From assembly GCF_027942865.1 (NCBI RefSeq), contig NC_134510.1, positions 33,788,663 through 33,852,662 of the forward strand: a stretch of 64,000 nt of DNA, written 5' to 3'. The notes beneath the pieces are model-generated. The model saw only the letters and a list, made by a program, of their open reading frames with translations. It had not been told where the DNA came from and did not search any database. This DNA comes from Odontesthes bonariensis (lineage: Eukaryota > Chordata > Actinopteri > Atheriniformes > Atherinopsidae). The translations under genes were made by a program, and so were the position numbers. Below, one piece after another: positions 1 to 14,189 of this stretch (positions within the stretch are counted from its first letter, which is position 1; each line of letters begins with the position of its first letter).

Positions 1-511
1 CTTCCACAATAGCCTATATTTGGATAGGCTATATTCGACACAATAATTCAAAATTGGCTGGAGTTTGGAGGCAGCTTTGAAACAATTTCGTTCAGTCTTT
101 TTGGGGGAAAAATATCCTTTACAAAAGGAATCCTCCGTTATTTCTATGCGAGTTATCTACACAACGATCCTAACAAAGATCAGCGTGCCTCAAAGCGAGG
201 GCATGTCTGTGGTCAAATTAAGAAAGTGAACCCAAGTGTTGTTCTAATTTTGTGAAGGTGACATATATAGGCTATCATTTATTTATTTATTTATTTTTTA
301 CAGTTTTGCTTTCTAACAATCCAAAAAGAAAAGAAAAAGGTGACATTTTCTCCGAAATGTCGAGCTGTAATTTTTTACATGGAGACGGTTGCTAAGCGAC
401 AAATTATTTGCCAGTTAGCGCCAATCGGTTCTGTGAGGTGATTGGGTGTGACACCTTGGCTTCGAACGCCTCTCAGCCAATCGGAGCTGATGTGTTCTTC
501 TTCTCTGGCAG

Positions 512-1330
512 GTTGTACGTCCACCCGGACTCGCCGTTCACCGGAGAGCAGCTGATGAAACAAATGGTTTCCTTCGAGAAAGTCAAGCTGACAAACAACG
601 AACTGGACCAGCACGGACATGTAAGAGCCCTTTCCCTTTCCTCTCTAATGACCCTGAAAGGTAACAACAGCAGGTGACGGTTTAGCTAGCCCCAGTTATC
701 AGTAATGCGCTATTTATGGAGGCCTCACTGCTCTGAGAATAGCTTAGAGACATGTTTATGACCCCGTCTTCATAGGCCACATCACAGCAACAAATCCAGC
801 TCAACTAATTATTTTACGTATTTGAAATTGGTAGTCTACAGAACAAGTTTCAAGGTTCAGTTGGATTTGTAATTCGCTGTTAAATGTGACACGTTATGGG
901 CTTAAGTGCGGAAATGGATCAAAGTCCATGTGCTAATATTCAAAATTCACGTCTCCGATTCCATTCTTTTGTCTTCCCGGCATAAATAAAAGTTAGCAGT
1001 GACATTTTAATTATAGTAACCCGCCTGACTCAAGGGAATTGTTCATTTAATCCTCCTTTCACTCAAGGTATCATTTCGAGGGCAAGCGTGGACCAGAAAA
1101 AACACCCACACCACCCAAAACACTTTCAGCTTTTATCCATTAATTGGCCAGCAGTAAGACTCTCTCTGGGAAATACGGTAATTACTATCTTAAAGGGCGG
1201 GTACACTTTTTTTCAGTCCAAAAAGAACCTGATGATGTACACCGACGCATCCAAAACAAATATACAGTATGATGAACCAAAAATCCCTTTGATTTCTGTC
1301 ACTTTTTTCAGTTTCTGTTCCACAGAACTC

Positions 1331-1374
<44 letters not shown>

Positions 1375-2305
1375 ACGCTACAACAGTTTGTTTTAATACA
1401 TCATTTAGGTCATTCTCACTAAATTAGATTGAACGTTTTATTAAATACTCTAATATATAGATTAGGTAGAAAACATTTAGTTTTCTCAGTTTACGTGTTT
1501 CTAACGGGACTTTTTCTGGAAATCTTTTTGTGCAGTTGAAGCCTGGAAATTTTAAACAGAAAAATCATTTGCAAATCAAAACAATAACATAAATTATGCA
1601 TCTTTGTTACCCAGCTTCTTTGGCTAATTAATTAATGATATTTTAGTTTCAATGAGAGAAATACTTTGTAATATTAGTTAAAGAAAACATTTTAAAATGG
1701 AGGGAAGCAAACTTCAGCAGATGTTAAATCATTACCCACTAATGCCTTTAAAACGTGTTTAAGCTGACAGAAAATAATGGGATTTTAAGGTAAATCTAAA
1801 AGCTGTTGTTGTTTTGGTTTTTTTTTTGAGCTTCAGATTGTGCCCATTTGTCAAATGTTCAAATATCAGCTACTTTGAAGCTCTCGCAGGACTTCTTGTA
1901 CATATTTACTCAGAATCCAGGACTGAATGTTAATATTTGAACAAGTATTCAAACAGAGCGACGTTAAGCAGAATTCCTGATGAGTTTAGCTTTGATTATG
2001 GGAATTATGTTTGTCACAGAGGGCGGATGATGTGTCGGACTGTCACTTTTTAAATCTTTTTTTTTTTTAGATAAAGACAAAAATCAGATAGATTTTTACT
2101 TCTTCTGAAACCACTGACTGCAGAGCTGTGCTTTCATTGGGTGATTTAAAGATAAAGCTCGTCACATTTTATATTGGTGAGAGTGAAAACGAGAAAAGAA
2201 ATAAGTCTGTCCGCCTTTAGTTTTCTAATGAAGACACACATCTTGGGTCACAGGAATGTTACTCAGGGAACAAGTAGTGATGGCAAGGATTTCTAGCATC
2301 AGGCT

Positions 2306-2338
<33 letters not shown>

Positions 2339-5300
2339 ATTGTAACGAAGGGGCATCTCAGGCGATACAGCAGTGTGGCTCACTGATGCGTTTTGTGGAT
2401 CCCTGTGACACAGAGGAATAAGATGTGGCTTTAAATTGACAGACGTTACTTGATTTATTGATTTTAGTTTGTCATTGTTGGCAATAAGAGAAACCTAACA
2501 GATCACCTCTGGAGAGGACCTTTAATTCTTCTGAGCATACCAGACGTGACCTTGATTTTGACGTACAGTTTTTACCCCAGCTCGCATCATCCGATTTATG
2601 CTCTCCCCGTCCTCCGCAGATCATCCTCAACTCCATGCACAAGTATCAGCCACGGGTCCACATCATAAAGAAGAAGGACCACACCGCCTCGCTGCTCAAT
2701 CTCAAATCTGAGGAGTTTCGCACATTCGTCTTCGTTGAAACCGTCTTCACCGCCGTCACAGCCTATCAGAACCAGCTGGTGAGTGAATATCAAGACGGGG
2801 CTCTTCTTTTGGTTCTCTATAAAAAATGGATTGAAGCTTTTGAGCTTTCGAGTATACCAAACAAATCTTATAAACTCTTGGAGGATTTTTCATCCTTGTG
2901 TTTGTTAAAACTGAGCCTGAAAGTACCGTCTGGATACGAGGCGAACGCCACAGAGCAGCCACGAATCATCAATTTACATTTATTTTGTGCAGCACAAAAA
3001 TCATATAATATAATCACAAAAGCTTCTGTGACAAAATCAAATAATAATAATTCGAGATAAACTCGCTGTTCACTCCGGATAAAAAGCCCTTTTATAAACA
3101 TTCAGTGCTGCAAACCGGGAGGCCGTCACAGGTGCTTATTTTGAGCATTTTTAGATTATTTTGATGTTTTTAATCGGATGATCAATGCTTGTTTTATTTC
3201 TAAATAATAAAGCAGTGATTGTGTTCTTATTGGCTTCCTAAAAAAAAGAAGCCTGTAACTGGTTGTAGGAAAACTGTGTAGCGCCCTCTAGTGTGCAGAT
3301 ACTGACGCCTAAAATGTCTCACAAACTTAATCTAAAATGTCTCACAAACCTGCCAAATGCAGCTACAAATATGTGAAATTGACAATTATAAGTGAGTTTC
3401 CTTTTTCAGTTAATGAAAACATCACATTTTTTGACACTACTGGCTTTGTACTTTTAGATATTAACCATAATAATAATAATCATGGACAGAAGGCGTGTGA
3501 AGAAGGAAAATTTATGTTTTTTTTACATGTATACAGTTTTGCAGCTTCTCTTAAGAATTAAATAAAAGGTCAAACCAAAGGAGATTGTGCTTTAAAGCAA
3601 CTATATCTTTATGGAGACACTTCACGTCTAAGATGTATTTTTTTTCCAATCAACAAAGCCCGTACTGAATAAGGAAAAAAGGTGTTTTAAGCATGCGGCT
3701 CCGTCTGCTCTGAATCAGCCGCAGAAGCAGCCGAATCTGAAGGAGCTGGTTTCACTAAACAAATTCAAATAAACCGTTTACAGTTTAGTGGCAGAAACAT
3801 CTGGCTGCAAATGATACGACCGTCTAGAATTGTCCAAGTTTGACCTGTGATGACCAATGAAGACCTCTTGCGATACTTTTTATGTCCTTTAATTTTGATG
3901 CATCTGTTTCTTGTTGTCTCTGTTTGGCCGTACAGTAAAAACATTCTCTGTGTTGATCTATTTTTCGTTTAATAAGTGCAGATCGGGCTGCCGTCTGTCT
4001 TGGCCAGGACACTCTCGTTAAAGAGTTTAAAGTCTCAATCTCAAGGTTGAATTTAGATCAATTTAATAAAGATACACTTTGTACTTCAGGTTTATACATT
4101 TAAGGGTACAAGTGTCTCCTTCAGTTAACCTGGAATAAAACTAAAAGATTCTTTTTTTAAAAGCATTATTGTGAACATGCTTTTCACGTCTTTAATTTTT
4201 TCCTTCTAATCTGAAATATGCATGATTAAGAAAGCAAGAAAACAGCGTTTTCCACTTTATTCCTACATGTCTCTTGGCCCTCTGGTAGTTTCTCAGCAAG
4301 AACAACATGTAAATGACGTATAGTGGTTGAATAAAAGAAAGAAAAGGAAGAGAACCCGGCCGACCTGACTCGTTTTGCTTTGTTTTCCCAGATAACCAAA
4401 CTGAAGATCGACAGCAACCCGTTTGCCAAAGGCTTCAGGGACTCCTCGCGGCTGACAGACATGGAGAGGTACAGGGGATTCTGGGTTCTGCACTGTTTGT
4501 TTACTTCTGCTCCGGCCAATAAGATACAAGAGGAGGAGAGTTTGATGTCCACAGTTGCTGCTCGTTAGTAAAAACAGTGCAGGCGCGACAGTGTTTATTT
4601 CCCTCCGTTTATCGCTAGGTAACAGATAATCCATCCAATCTGTTCTTCTTTTCTTCTACATCTTACCTCCACTCTTTTTGCCCATTTCCTTATTTCCATT
4701 TCCATTTCCTTTATTCTTTTTCATCCTCTTTTTTTGTATTTTCTCATCACTGTTTTGTTTACTTTGTCATTTTTTTCTTAACTTCTTTTCCATTTCTTTG
4801 CCTTATTTTTGTTTTTTCTTGCAATCTTTAATAGGGATTCCTTGTTTTTCTCAAGGAATATTCTTCATTGTCCTTTTTATTAGATTTTTGGTTGTCATTT
4901 CTTTCACTTAATCCTTGTTGGTATATTTTTACTTTTCACCATCTTTTTTTCTTGAAATCTATCATTTTCTTGCTTTTTAATGTCCTCTTTTTCTTTGTGC
5001 TCTGTTTTTCCTCGTTCTTTAACCCCCTTTGTTCCTGCCCTTGTTGCCCCTCTTCTCATTTCTTTCTGCCTCTTCGTCCCTTCACTCTCTTACTTCCTTT
5101 GTGGTGTTTTCATCCGACTTTCTCTCTTGCTATATTCTCTACTTTTATTTTACACTTTGCACAAAAGTGAGGAGTATCACACAAACACAGAAACAAATTC
5201 CCCTCCAAAGGATTTCTGTGGGCGCTGCCAAAACACACACAGACACACACACACACTTCTCGTAATTCCCGATTCCGGCACTATGGCCAAAATCAGCTGA

Positions 5301-7042
5301 CAAAATAAAACCATCTGCTCATTTACCTCAATCAAAGATCCCAAACAGAGACTGCCGAAACCCAGCCAGACTTCCCCCCCCGCCCTTCCCCCTCCTACTC
5401 CTTCTTCTTCTTCTGTCTTTCTCTTTTTGAGGGCTGTGAATTAGACCTGATCAATTGATCTTCGGGAGCTGCAGAAATCACATTAGTCTGGAGTCGGCCA
5501 CTGCACTAAAACACACTGTAATTCAATTGGCTGCTCTGACTGATTGAAACCAGCATGCCCCGCCCCACTCCCCCCCTCCTTACTTCCCTCCCTCACTGTC
5601 GTGCATTGTGGGAGTTTGCTGTGGCCTCTGCGCCGCAGGGGCCCCGTCGCTGATAAAAACACACACATTTGTACTCCTCTGCTGACAGATATTGCACTTT
5701 CCTAACCTAATTGGAGCGGTGGCGGCTGCAGAGGGGGGGGCTGCTAATGCGGACGCATGGCTCTCATGATGCAGACCACTTGCCTGTTCACTCACACATG
5801 AACACACACTGCCTCCCCCAACAATTTGTGTCACTGTGTTTGAGAAGTGCTGTCTGACAAGACTCAAATGAGCTAATGCACTTTGTGGGATAGCAAACAC
5901 ACACACACACACACAGATGCCAAAATCTACATACAGTCTGCGCTAACATAGACACAGCGTGGAGACGCAACAAACCTGTGAATTAAAATATCTCTCGACA
6001 TATTGGACACATGCAGTGACATCAAAGCTGCCAAAATACTGAAACTTTGTTTTAAAAATGTATCAAACACATAACAATTTGATTGTAGAGAATAAAATGG
6101 ATTTATTCTTAAAAATGGAGAATAATTTCTCTAAAACAAGTAAATGTAGGTGAGGAATAATAATAAAAAATAAAAGATATGTGATTTTTACAGTTCGTAT
6201 TTGATCTTGTGATCTTGTGTTACATAAGCCTTGAAATATTGAAAATCTCTACTAGGTCAAAAATGTTGGTGAAACGCTGCAAATATTTCCGTGCATGTGT
6301 TCTAATTGCAGATTTTCTTGTATGCAAGTTAAACCCATGACTACAGCTGCATTTCTAAATGTCTAAAAAGAAGCAAAGAGATTTATTTTGGGGCTGTTTC
6401 TTTGGCTTTTGCTGCAGGGAAAGTGTTGAGAATCTAATCCACAAGCACTCCTACGCCCGGTCACCGATCCGAACCTACGCTGGAGACGAGGAGAACCTGA
6501 GCGAGGACGGACACACGCACACCAGAGGTGAGCGGTGGTCATACACAAACATGACACAGAATAAGGGACACGGGTTGTGATGGGGAAAATATTACAGTGG
6601 TGAGATCAAGTGAGTTTGTAACAGCATTCAATCTCTACACTTCAGCCAACAACATATCAGTTTCAGTTTAGCTTCATCTTAATTTTTTTATTGACCTCTC
6701 ACCCTCTCTGCAGGTTCAGCATTCACAGCCTCGGACAACCTCTCCCTGAGCTCCTGGGTCACCACCACCTCGGGCTTTTCAGGCTTCCAGCACCCACAGT
6801 CCCTGTCGGCCATGGGCACCGGCGCCGCCTCCTTGCCCCACCCCATCCAGGGCTCCCTGCCCCCCTACAGCCGGCTAGGCATGCCGCTGACGCCCACCGC
6901 TCTGGCTGGAACCATGCAGGGCAGCGGGCCGTCCTTCCCCTCCTTCCACATGCCCCGCTACCACCACTACTTCCAGCAGGGGCCCTACGCAGCCATTCAG
7001 GGACTCCGCCACTCCTCCACGGTCATGACTCCCTTTGTATGA
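512..7042 (+). CDS. tbx20: T-box transcription factor Tbx20, 3' part (five coding exons)
   Basis: Nuclear DNA-binding regulator of heart and motor-neuron development. Coding exons are 512-620, 2620-2778, 4392-4468, 6418-6527 and 6714-7042 (TGA at 7040). Every junction is GT-AG and the phases join without a break, giving about 260 residues; earlier exons lie left of the window. Exon 512-620 starts inside an Arg codon and reads [11 protein letters not shown], in the first half of the T-box. Exon 2 carries [16 protein letters not shown] and [10 protein letters not shown]. Exon 3 carries [15 protein letters not shown], the end of the T-box. Exons 4-5 give the Tbx20-specific tail ([28 protein letters not shown], and the C-terminus [11 protein letters not shown]). 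These tail motifs separate Tbx20 from other T-box proteins. One oddity is FVET where most T-box proteins have FPET or YPET (exon 2). Identification is firm; only splice-site details are inferred. Confidence 0.95.
1331..1367. repeat. (AT)n microsatellite
   Basis: Uninterrupted alternating TA dinucleotides in the tbx20 intron between the first two visible exons. Confidence 0.95.
2306..2337. repeat. (TG)n microsatellite
   Basis: About 16 TG units in the same tbx20 intron, some 280 bases before the next exon. Confidence 0.95.
3281..3294 (-). promoter_or_regulatory. CTCF-like motif in tbx20 intron
   Basis: The - strand reads ACACTAGAGGGCGC, 13 of 14 positions of the CTCF core. Confidence 0.35.
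4636..5165. repeat. Pyrimidine-rich (TC) tract
   Basis: About 530 bases almost entirely T and C on the + strand, in the tbx20 intron after exon 4392-4468. It has no fixed period. ORFs through it translate to Phe/Leu/Ser-rich strings and are not genes. Low-complexity sequence of this kind can adopt purine/pyrimidine triplex structure. Confidence 0.8.
5896..5914. repeat. (CA)n microsatellite
   Basis: Short CA run in the intron before tbx20 exon 6418-6527. Smaller CA runs lie at about 5227-5256. Confidence 0.85.
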
Positions 7043-8087
7043 CTCGGTCTTGCAGAGGAGATGACCGAACCTCGCTCTGACGCTCACCTCTGACACGGTG
7101 CAACAAATTATTTCTCCGCTCTGGCTCACCTTTCCCTCTGCTCTGTGTAAATAGTCCACCCGCAGTGAGTGAGGTGACACAAAGAGGATGTGGCAAACCG
7201 ACAGTAAAGCCCCCCTTTAGGAGCAGCAAATCCTCCGGTTCCTATGAACACTTAAGAGACTCTGTAAAAAGACAGAAGACCTCAACACAAACTATGAAAC
7301 CTGATGAAAGACGAAAACATGTGCATGCTTTATCTCAGCCCTTGAAGAACACAATGCGGATCCTCAAATCATTTTCACCAAAAAGGGGAGATCCCCGTCT
7401 CCCACAGTTGCTACTGGCAACGGGATCTCCACCAAGACTTTGAAGATGGCAGGCTGCTGTGTGATCCTTCAACGTGACACTCTCTGTGTTGGACACCGAG
7501 GTTCAAACTGAACATTTCAGTATGAAAGACAGGCAGAAGCAGCCGTCTCAGCTTTCCACTCCGTTTGAGAAAGTCAGCCATATGTACAGCTCAGAGTTAC
7601 AACCCCACACTTCACTGAAGAGAACGTCAAAAGGGTCAAAATCCATTGTACAAAGAACATGAACCGATGCATTTACTCATAGGAAAATTTTCACTGTAGA
7701 CTTACAGGAAAAAAAAAAAGGAAAAACTAACTCATAGGACGCATGCTGACTGCAGTAGACAAACACACTGGATAACTTTATATGGTATAACACAGTGTTA
7801 AGGTGCTCACCTGCAAAAAGGTGACTGATTTCTTTTTTTTTTTTTTTTTTTTGCTTTGTGTATAAGGTCGGTCACATCAGGCCATGGGTGCAAAGTAAAG
7901 ACCATGAATGTATTATCATAGCTGGAAAGTGGCCATTTTACACATTCTAAACATGCACAGAAAATATCCCCACAGATAATCAATGCAAACAACAGTTGGA
8001 ACTGCAGACTTAACTTTAAATCCAAGCTGAGCAGTAAAATTAGAAAAGGCCAAAACAACCAATACAACAACCCTAAGTAAAAATAAA
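7043..8087 (+). other. tbx20: Probable tbx20 3' untranslated region
   Basis: Non-coding sequence directly after the tbx20 stop codon. It holds a 16-20 base T run near 7830-7852. An AATAAA hexamer at 8082-8087 could be the poly(A) signal. The end is a guess because no transcript data can be seen and other AATAAA-like sites exist. Confidence 0.35.
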
Positions 8088-9858
8088 ATCAATTACCAAA
8101 TAAATTGCTGGAAACCTCATCTCTTACTGAAGTGGCTTTCACATCAGAGCTCAGAAGTGATAATTAAAACATGCAAGAGGGAAAACGGCATATAAAGCAA
8201 CAAAAGAAAAAACCAAAAAGCTTCTGATGGACACTAATCTGAGGAGAAACTGGTGGCCACGAGGCCTGAAAAGTGCAGTTCTTCTGCTTTGAGATGCATT
8301 CAGCTGGATGGTGATTTCCTACAGACTCTGCAGTGGCGTAAAAACTAAACTCCACCAGATGAGCATGCCAGTCGTTTGCTCGTGCTCAGGAGGCCGAAAA
8401 GTTGGTTTGACCTGCTCAACTCTGAAAATACGTTGTATAATCTCCACTTCCTGGTGTGACCAGGCCAGTTCAAAAACATTAATTTCATCATAATTTCATT
8501 TTGATTTATTTTATTTTTTTATTCCGATCAGTGAATGAAACCGGCTGTAGTCAGTTTTCACGGGTCTGAAACAGGCTCCGACTGGTTTTCAGGCACCTGC
8601 AGCCTTTCAGCAGCGAGTCTGCAGCAGGTGAGCTGATTCATGGTCGACTCACTGTGTCGACAGGGCGTCCACACCTGAAAGTAATGGTTCTGCGAGGCCT
8701 CTTTCAGAGCACACAGGGAGGAGGAGGCTGCAAACGCCGGCTCACTCTCACTAATGCTACCTCACCTGTGTGCTTATTTATTTGAAAAGCTTTAAATATA
8801 GAAACAGAGCTGGGGACTCAATCTCTAAGAGTTTAATTCCTTCTCATTCCTCATTTTATCCAGTGGCTGTTGTCTTAAATTAAGTCATTAAAATTAGAAA
8901 GATAAATCATAAACCATTAGGATGCCTTTAGGTTAGGTTTAGGGAAACATCTACATGAAGAGCTGAATTTATAACAGTGGGAGATCATTCCACTGGAGCA
9001 GGACAGAATATTTGAAAAACAACTAATGGAAATGGAGTAATTTGGCTGCAAGGCCTCACATTCATGCAGAAAATTTTCAGTTTTCAGCTTTTTGCATGAA
9101 AGAAAAGCACCTAAATTATAACACTTCTACCGACTGAAGAAACAGATTATTCTAAACTGTAAAGAAGAGCCGATTAAACAAACACTGTAAATGACTTCTG
9201 CCACTTTTTTCCACCACACGAGAGCCTGTCGGAGCAGAATATGGACGTGAATGTTGCACGTTATTGATTTTATCTCGTGGTTTAGTAAGCAGAACAAGTT
9301 TAGTTGGTTTTTTTTTTCATTTTAGACCTTTTTCTGATGTACAGCCTGAACTGAATGTTGGTTTCCATAATTGTAAATGTTAAAACACTTCTGAGTTACC
9401 ACTGAAAATAATCTCCTTTTGAGAATGTTTAGTTTCATTTTTTTTTATGCCATAATCTGAATACGACACCCAACGACATTGTGTTTTGATGATTTTTAAG
9501 TGCAATATATTTATTTTGCTCTCTGGAAATAATGTGTAATGTACTATGCCACATTTAAAAAAAGTTATTTGTAAACCATGAGAAATATATCTATCACCAC
9601 CCAGACACCGAGTGCTCTTTGTTTGATTGCATTCCACTTATAGAAAATGTGCTCTCGAGCAATGATGATCGGACATGAATGAAAATCCTGAAAATCATGA
9701 CTTCTTTCCAAGCATGACTGATGGAAAACATTTTTTTTGTAGGTTTTTGGATTCACTAACATTTAAAGAAAGTTTCTTTTTCATAAGAAGAAATACAAAC
9801 AGCATTCTGTGGATTTTGAAGCCTAATCAAGTGATGAGCTTCCTCAGAATACCCTGCA

Positions 9859-9872
9859 GCGCCACCTTGTGG
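9859..9872 (-). promoter_or_regulatory. CTCF-like motif downstream of tbx20
   Basis: The - strand reads CCACAAGGTGGCGC, 13 of 14 positions of the CTCF core. Confidence 0.35.
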
Positions 9873-12800
9873 ACAGTCTGCCTCATATCTCCACTTTCTG
9901 CATAGTGTTTCACCGGCTCAAGCTTAAACGAGAAATATTTTACAAGATCCACATAATTTAAGCAGTCACATTGATTTAAAAGCAGTAGCACCACAAGTCT
10001 AAGGAATAGCTTTTACTGGTGCAAAACATTTGTGCAGAGAGTGTTTTTAGACTAAGTAATACTTAGAAATATAACAACTGTAAACTGCAGATGTCATGAT
10101 CAGTCTTTACGAGGAAAAAGTTGAAAATATGACATGTAAGCCAACCGTTTACATGCAACTAAGAATGTTTTTCCTTGAGAAACAATGCGACCAATTAGCT
10201 TGGTGAGTAAATTATAAAAATGAGTCTGAGATTACTTCTATAAGCTGAAGTCACATACAAAGAAGTCACATTCTGTCAAAAGTCTACAATAAACAATGAA
10301 TAAAAAGAGGGATGACGTTACTCGCCTGCTAATTTATAAACTTTATTGTTTCTGTAATTAAATGACTTAATACTGGAAAGAAAAATAAGTCCGAATAAAA
10401 ACAAATGCTCCCTTTTACCTTTACAGTTAAAGAAAGAGGAGAGCTCACAATCCAGGTGATAAAGACTAACTTCTGGGACACATTAGCAGTGGTCAAAAAA
10501 AAAGTCTGCAGAGTGGTAAACAAAGGACATTTAATAATCAGATCTTAAGCAGTATGCGTGTTTAGTCTGTGCAGTTACTCTATTCTGTGTTTGTCCAGAG
10601 CTTTTCCCCAGTTTTATTCATAGTAGGTGTAGTAAACTTCTCCTGTTTATATACACAGTCTCGTCAAACTCCAGTCCCAGCTCCACTGGGCCACTGTTCG
10701 TGTTACGGGTTACATGCACCAGGGGCAAATCAAGCAAGATGCCATGATGCTGGGGACTGCTGATAAAATGTTCAAAACATTTTGCTGTAGGAGATTACTG
10801 CATATGTAAGTATGGCTGAATGCACAGACGTTAACTTTGAGTTATCTGAATGGGGATTTTGTCAGATATTTTATTTGAACAGAGGGACACTCTGGAAATG
10901 CTTTAAACGTAGTCTTAATTGGCTGATTTTTAGTCTCAAATTCTGATACATTTAGACGTCTGACAGAGACAGAAAAATGTGTGAATGAGAGCAGCTTGTT
11001 GGGAGTTTGGCTGGTTTCATATACAAAAAGATGGAACTTTAGAGCATGTTCACGGTGCTATTTGGGCCTGTTTGACTTTAGTTGAGTGTATAGGTGTAAG
11101 ATTGATTCTAACTGCAACCTCGTTGTCTGGGTTTGTTAATACAGGTTTGATTTGGTTTAATTTCAGTATTACTGTGACAGAGATGAGCAAAATTAGCAAA
11201 TTACTGCCACTGAAGAACAGCGGACCAAAAGCTAAACCAGTCATCAGACACCAGACATCATTAGAAAATGTTGTTTTTTTTAATTAATTTCCGATGTTTA
11301 TCAAATTGTTTAAATAATCCTGAGCAAAAACACAATTTACTGCTGTTTGAGTAATATCAAAAAAGCACAATGTCCAGCTGTTTTGTGTGAACGTGTGTTT
11401 ATTTTTGCATACAGTTTATGCTTTAAGGCATGAGTCCTCAAAGTAACATTAAGAATGTGCCAGAAAAAAGTAGCACCGAAGCTGTCATCTTGATCCCGTT
11501 CTTTTACCAGGACCATAACACCTTTGGCAAATGTGTCAGGTGTCCTTGGATTTCAAGGATAAAGGCATATAAAATGATAGCAGCACTTTGTGGCTTTCGT
11601 TTTGTCTTGGGACTTGCACAAAAATGTGAATATTACCAGAGGACTAGAAGCAGATGTCTGAATGGGAAAAAATGTCCATTTATTATCAGAGATCAGATAA
11701 AACAAACACAATGTAAAGGAAAAAAAGATTAAGTTCCAGAGCCTGAAAAATACACCCGTTATGTGCATTATTGACTTGGATGCACACACTTATACATATA
11801 AACACACACAGTCTTCTATCACCAGAGCCATCAGCCGCCACCGCAGACGAACTGACGGATCGATGGCTGGACGTTAGTCACCGTTTCACCAGGAAGAAGG
11901 CACTACTTCTGCCTGATAAGAATCGGTTACATCCTTCGAAAATAAATAAATAAACAAATAAATAACATCCAGTGTGGCTCTGATTCGATTAAAGGGAGAA
12001 GGGAAGGGCAAGGCAAGCCACCATGAGGTATGGCCCAACAAATTGGAGCTAACAGTTGGGCCAGAGAGTCCATTTTGGGGCATAATTTACACAGTGAGGA
12101 GCATGAGCTGAATCTAATGTCATTTCCATCAATTTTGCATTTTGGCCCTTTTTCCTTCCCTCAGGCTTTTAGCAGCCATTTGAATCATCTGGTGGAGGAC
12201 AGCAGGCAAGCATTACAATGTCGAAGACGACATTTAGCACAGCAGCAGAGTGAGAGGTGGTTCTTTATGGTGTGGTGACTGGCTGCAGCATGCTATTGTG
12301 GACCCACTGCTGAGCCATCAGGGAAATGGCTAACAATATGCTAATAGGTTAAGAGTACAGAATAGTCCCAGACAAGCTACTTAATGGACGTTTTATCTGC
12401 AGGTCAGGAGTCTCATCAGCTCCAATCTCTCCTGACAAGACGTGCCAAGTCACATTTAGCGATAAAATGCGTTTAACAAACAGGCTACAAAATGCTTCAG
12501 GCAGGACAAAGGACACGGACACACAGAAGAGCTTGTGGTGAAATGTGAAACCAGTTGGCAAACAATGGAAAATCATTTACGGAGAAATGCAGCTTGAAAA
12601 CAAAGTTGTCTGAGGACAAACGGAGTTGACAGGACTTCATGAAAAAGCTCAAACTAATCTGCTTCCAGTACAATTTCTTCTCAGATGTAGATGATTTTGC
12701 TAAAGGTTTCTGTGCCCGAATGTAGTCTGAAACAGAGGCTGTTGGAGGGGATTTCAAAATTCTTCAAATATATTCATTTTAGGCAATACTTATATGAGAT

Positions 12801-14074
12801 AACCTAAAATCAGCAGAGACAAAGCGAGATTTCTACTTTTTTTCCCCCCTGATGTGGTAAAATCCCAAATGCCTCCCAAGGCCCCAACCTACTTTTTGCC
12901 TTCTGCCATGCTGGCAAGGATGTCCTACTTTTTTTTTTTTTTTTAAAGGACAGAGCATGCTATCAATATATGCTCCATTTTGGGAGCTGGACTGCCTTTT
13001 TTCCTCAATCTCCAAAAGAAACAGGACACCATAACCCACGAGCTGAATGCATGGAGATGGAGCTAAATATGAGAAGTCAGACTGGATTTATTGGTTCCAT
13101 ATTTGCTTTGGATGTCTACTTTGGGAGAGGTGGTAACAATCTGAAGTGGAGGCCACTTTTGCCTCAACTTTTCTGTTGTTTGACCTTTAGTCTCTACCAT
13201 AACAAAGACAGAAATCATATTTGCTACAGAGCTGATTTAGTAAAACTCTGTAAGAAATAATGAAGCTAGTCTGTTTTTCACACTTTGTCTTTCTGATGAA
13301 ACGGCCTCAGTATCACCAGAAACCATGTTAGTCCACATCCTCAAAACATGTCCCTTTCCAAGGTTAGAAAGCATGTTGTTATGTGTAAGCCAGGGTTCAT
13401 GTGACATAGGAAAATGTGTAAGCCCTTAACATGAATATGAATTCTTATCCCAACCATGAGGATGTATGTATTTTTTATTTTAATTCTCACCCTAATTATT
13501 TGAAAGAGAGTGGAATAGAAAAGTGAAATGAAGCCCAACCCACATTCTTATAAGGGTTTGTGACCAAGTCCACAGGGTTGAATGCCTACATGGCATAAAA
13601 TGTTGATAAATGAGATAAAAATGAGATAAAATGTTGAATCTAAGACTCAACTAGACAATAACCTCCCTAATTTTCAAACAGCGAGATGACAAATGTCTCT
13701 GTATGCAAACGGATCAGGAAAATATTGTGCAATTTGTGGGCTTTTTGCTGCATTTTGTGCATATGATCAAAGTTCTGGTGCTGTACAATCTGGTCTGAGA
13801 GGAGGTTGGATGAAATCTGTTTTTTTTCTCTTTACTTGTGGTTTACTGCTCCTTTCTGAAGAAGCATTTTCTACACATAGTAACATAAAGGGTTAAAGGA
13901 AGATGTCAGGCTCAGATTCCATAAAAGCCCACTGCATATCATGATGTGAGAAAGGTTAAACCACCCAACAGCATACAGGACAGAGAGAATAACTCCACCT
14001 TAAACAGCAGCATCATAAAAATGCAGCTTTCCTATCAAAGCGCACTGTGAAATATTCCTTGACACTTCAGTTTG

Positions 14075-14088
14075 CCAGTAGGAGGCAG
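14075..14088 (+). promoter_or_regulatory. CTCF-like motif between tbx20 and herpud2
   Basis: CCAGTAGGAGGCAG fits 13 of 14 core positions. Confidence 0.3.
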
Positions 14089-14189
14089 TACGCCATTTGT
14101 CACCATATGCAGTCCTTTAAAAGCTGCTGTTTTACTCACCAAGCAGTCGACCTGGAAGCATTAGCCTTTACTTTGTTTTTAAATTCATT

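Noticed and set aside
1331-1367. TATA-box-like promoter
   Set aside because: It is an (AT)n microsatellite inside an intron.
4678-5300. Overlapping ORFs of 77-106 aa in the tbx20 intron
   Set aside because: Same pyrimidine-tract artefact, in all frames at once.
6812-7042. Separate small gene at the end of tbx20
   Set aside because: It is the in-frame end of the last tbx20 exon, which starts at 6714 after a proper acceptor.
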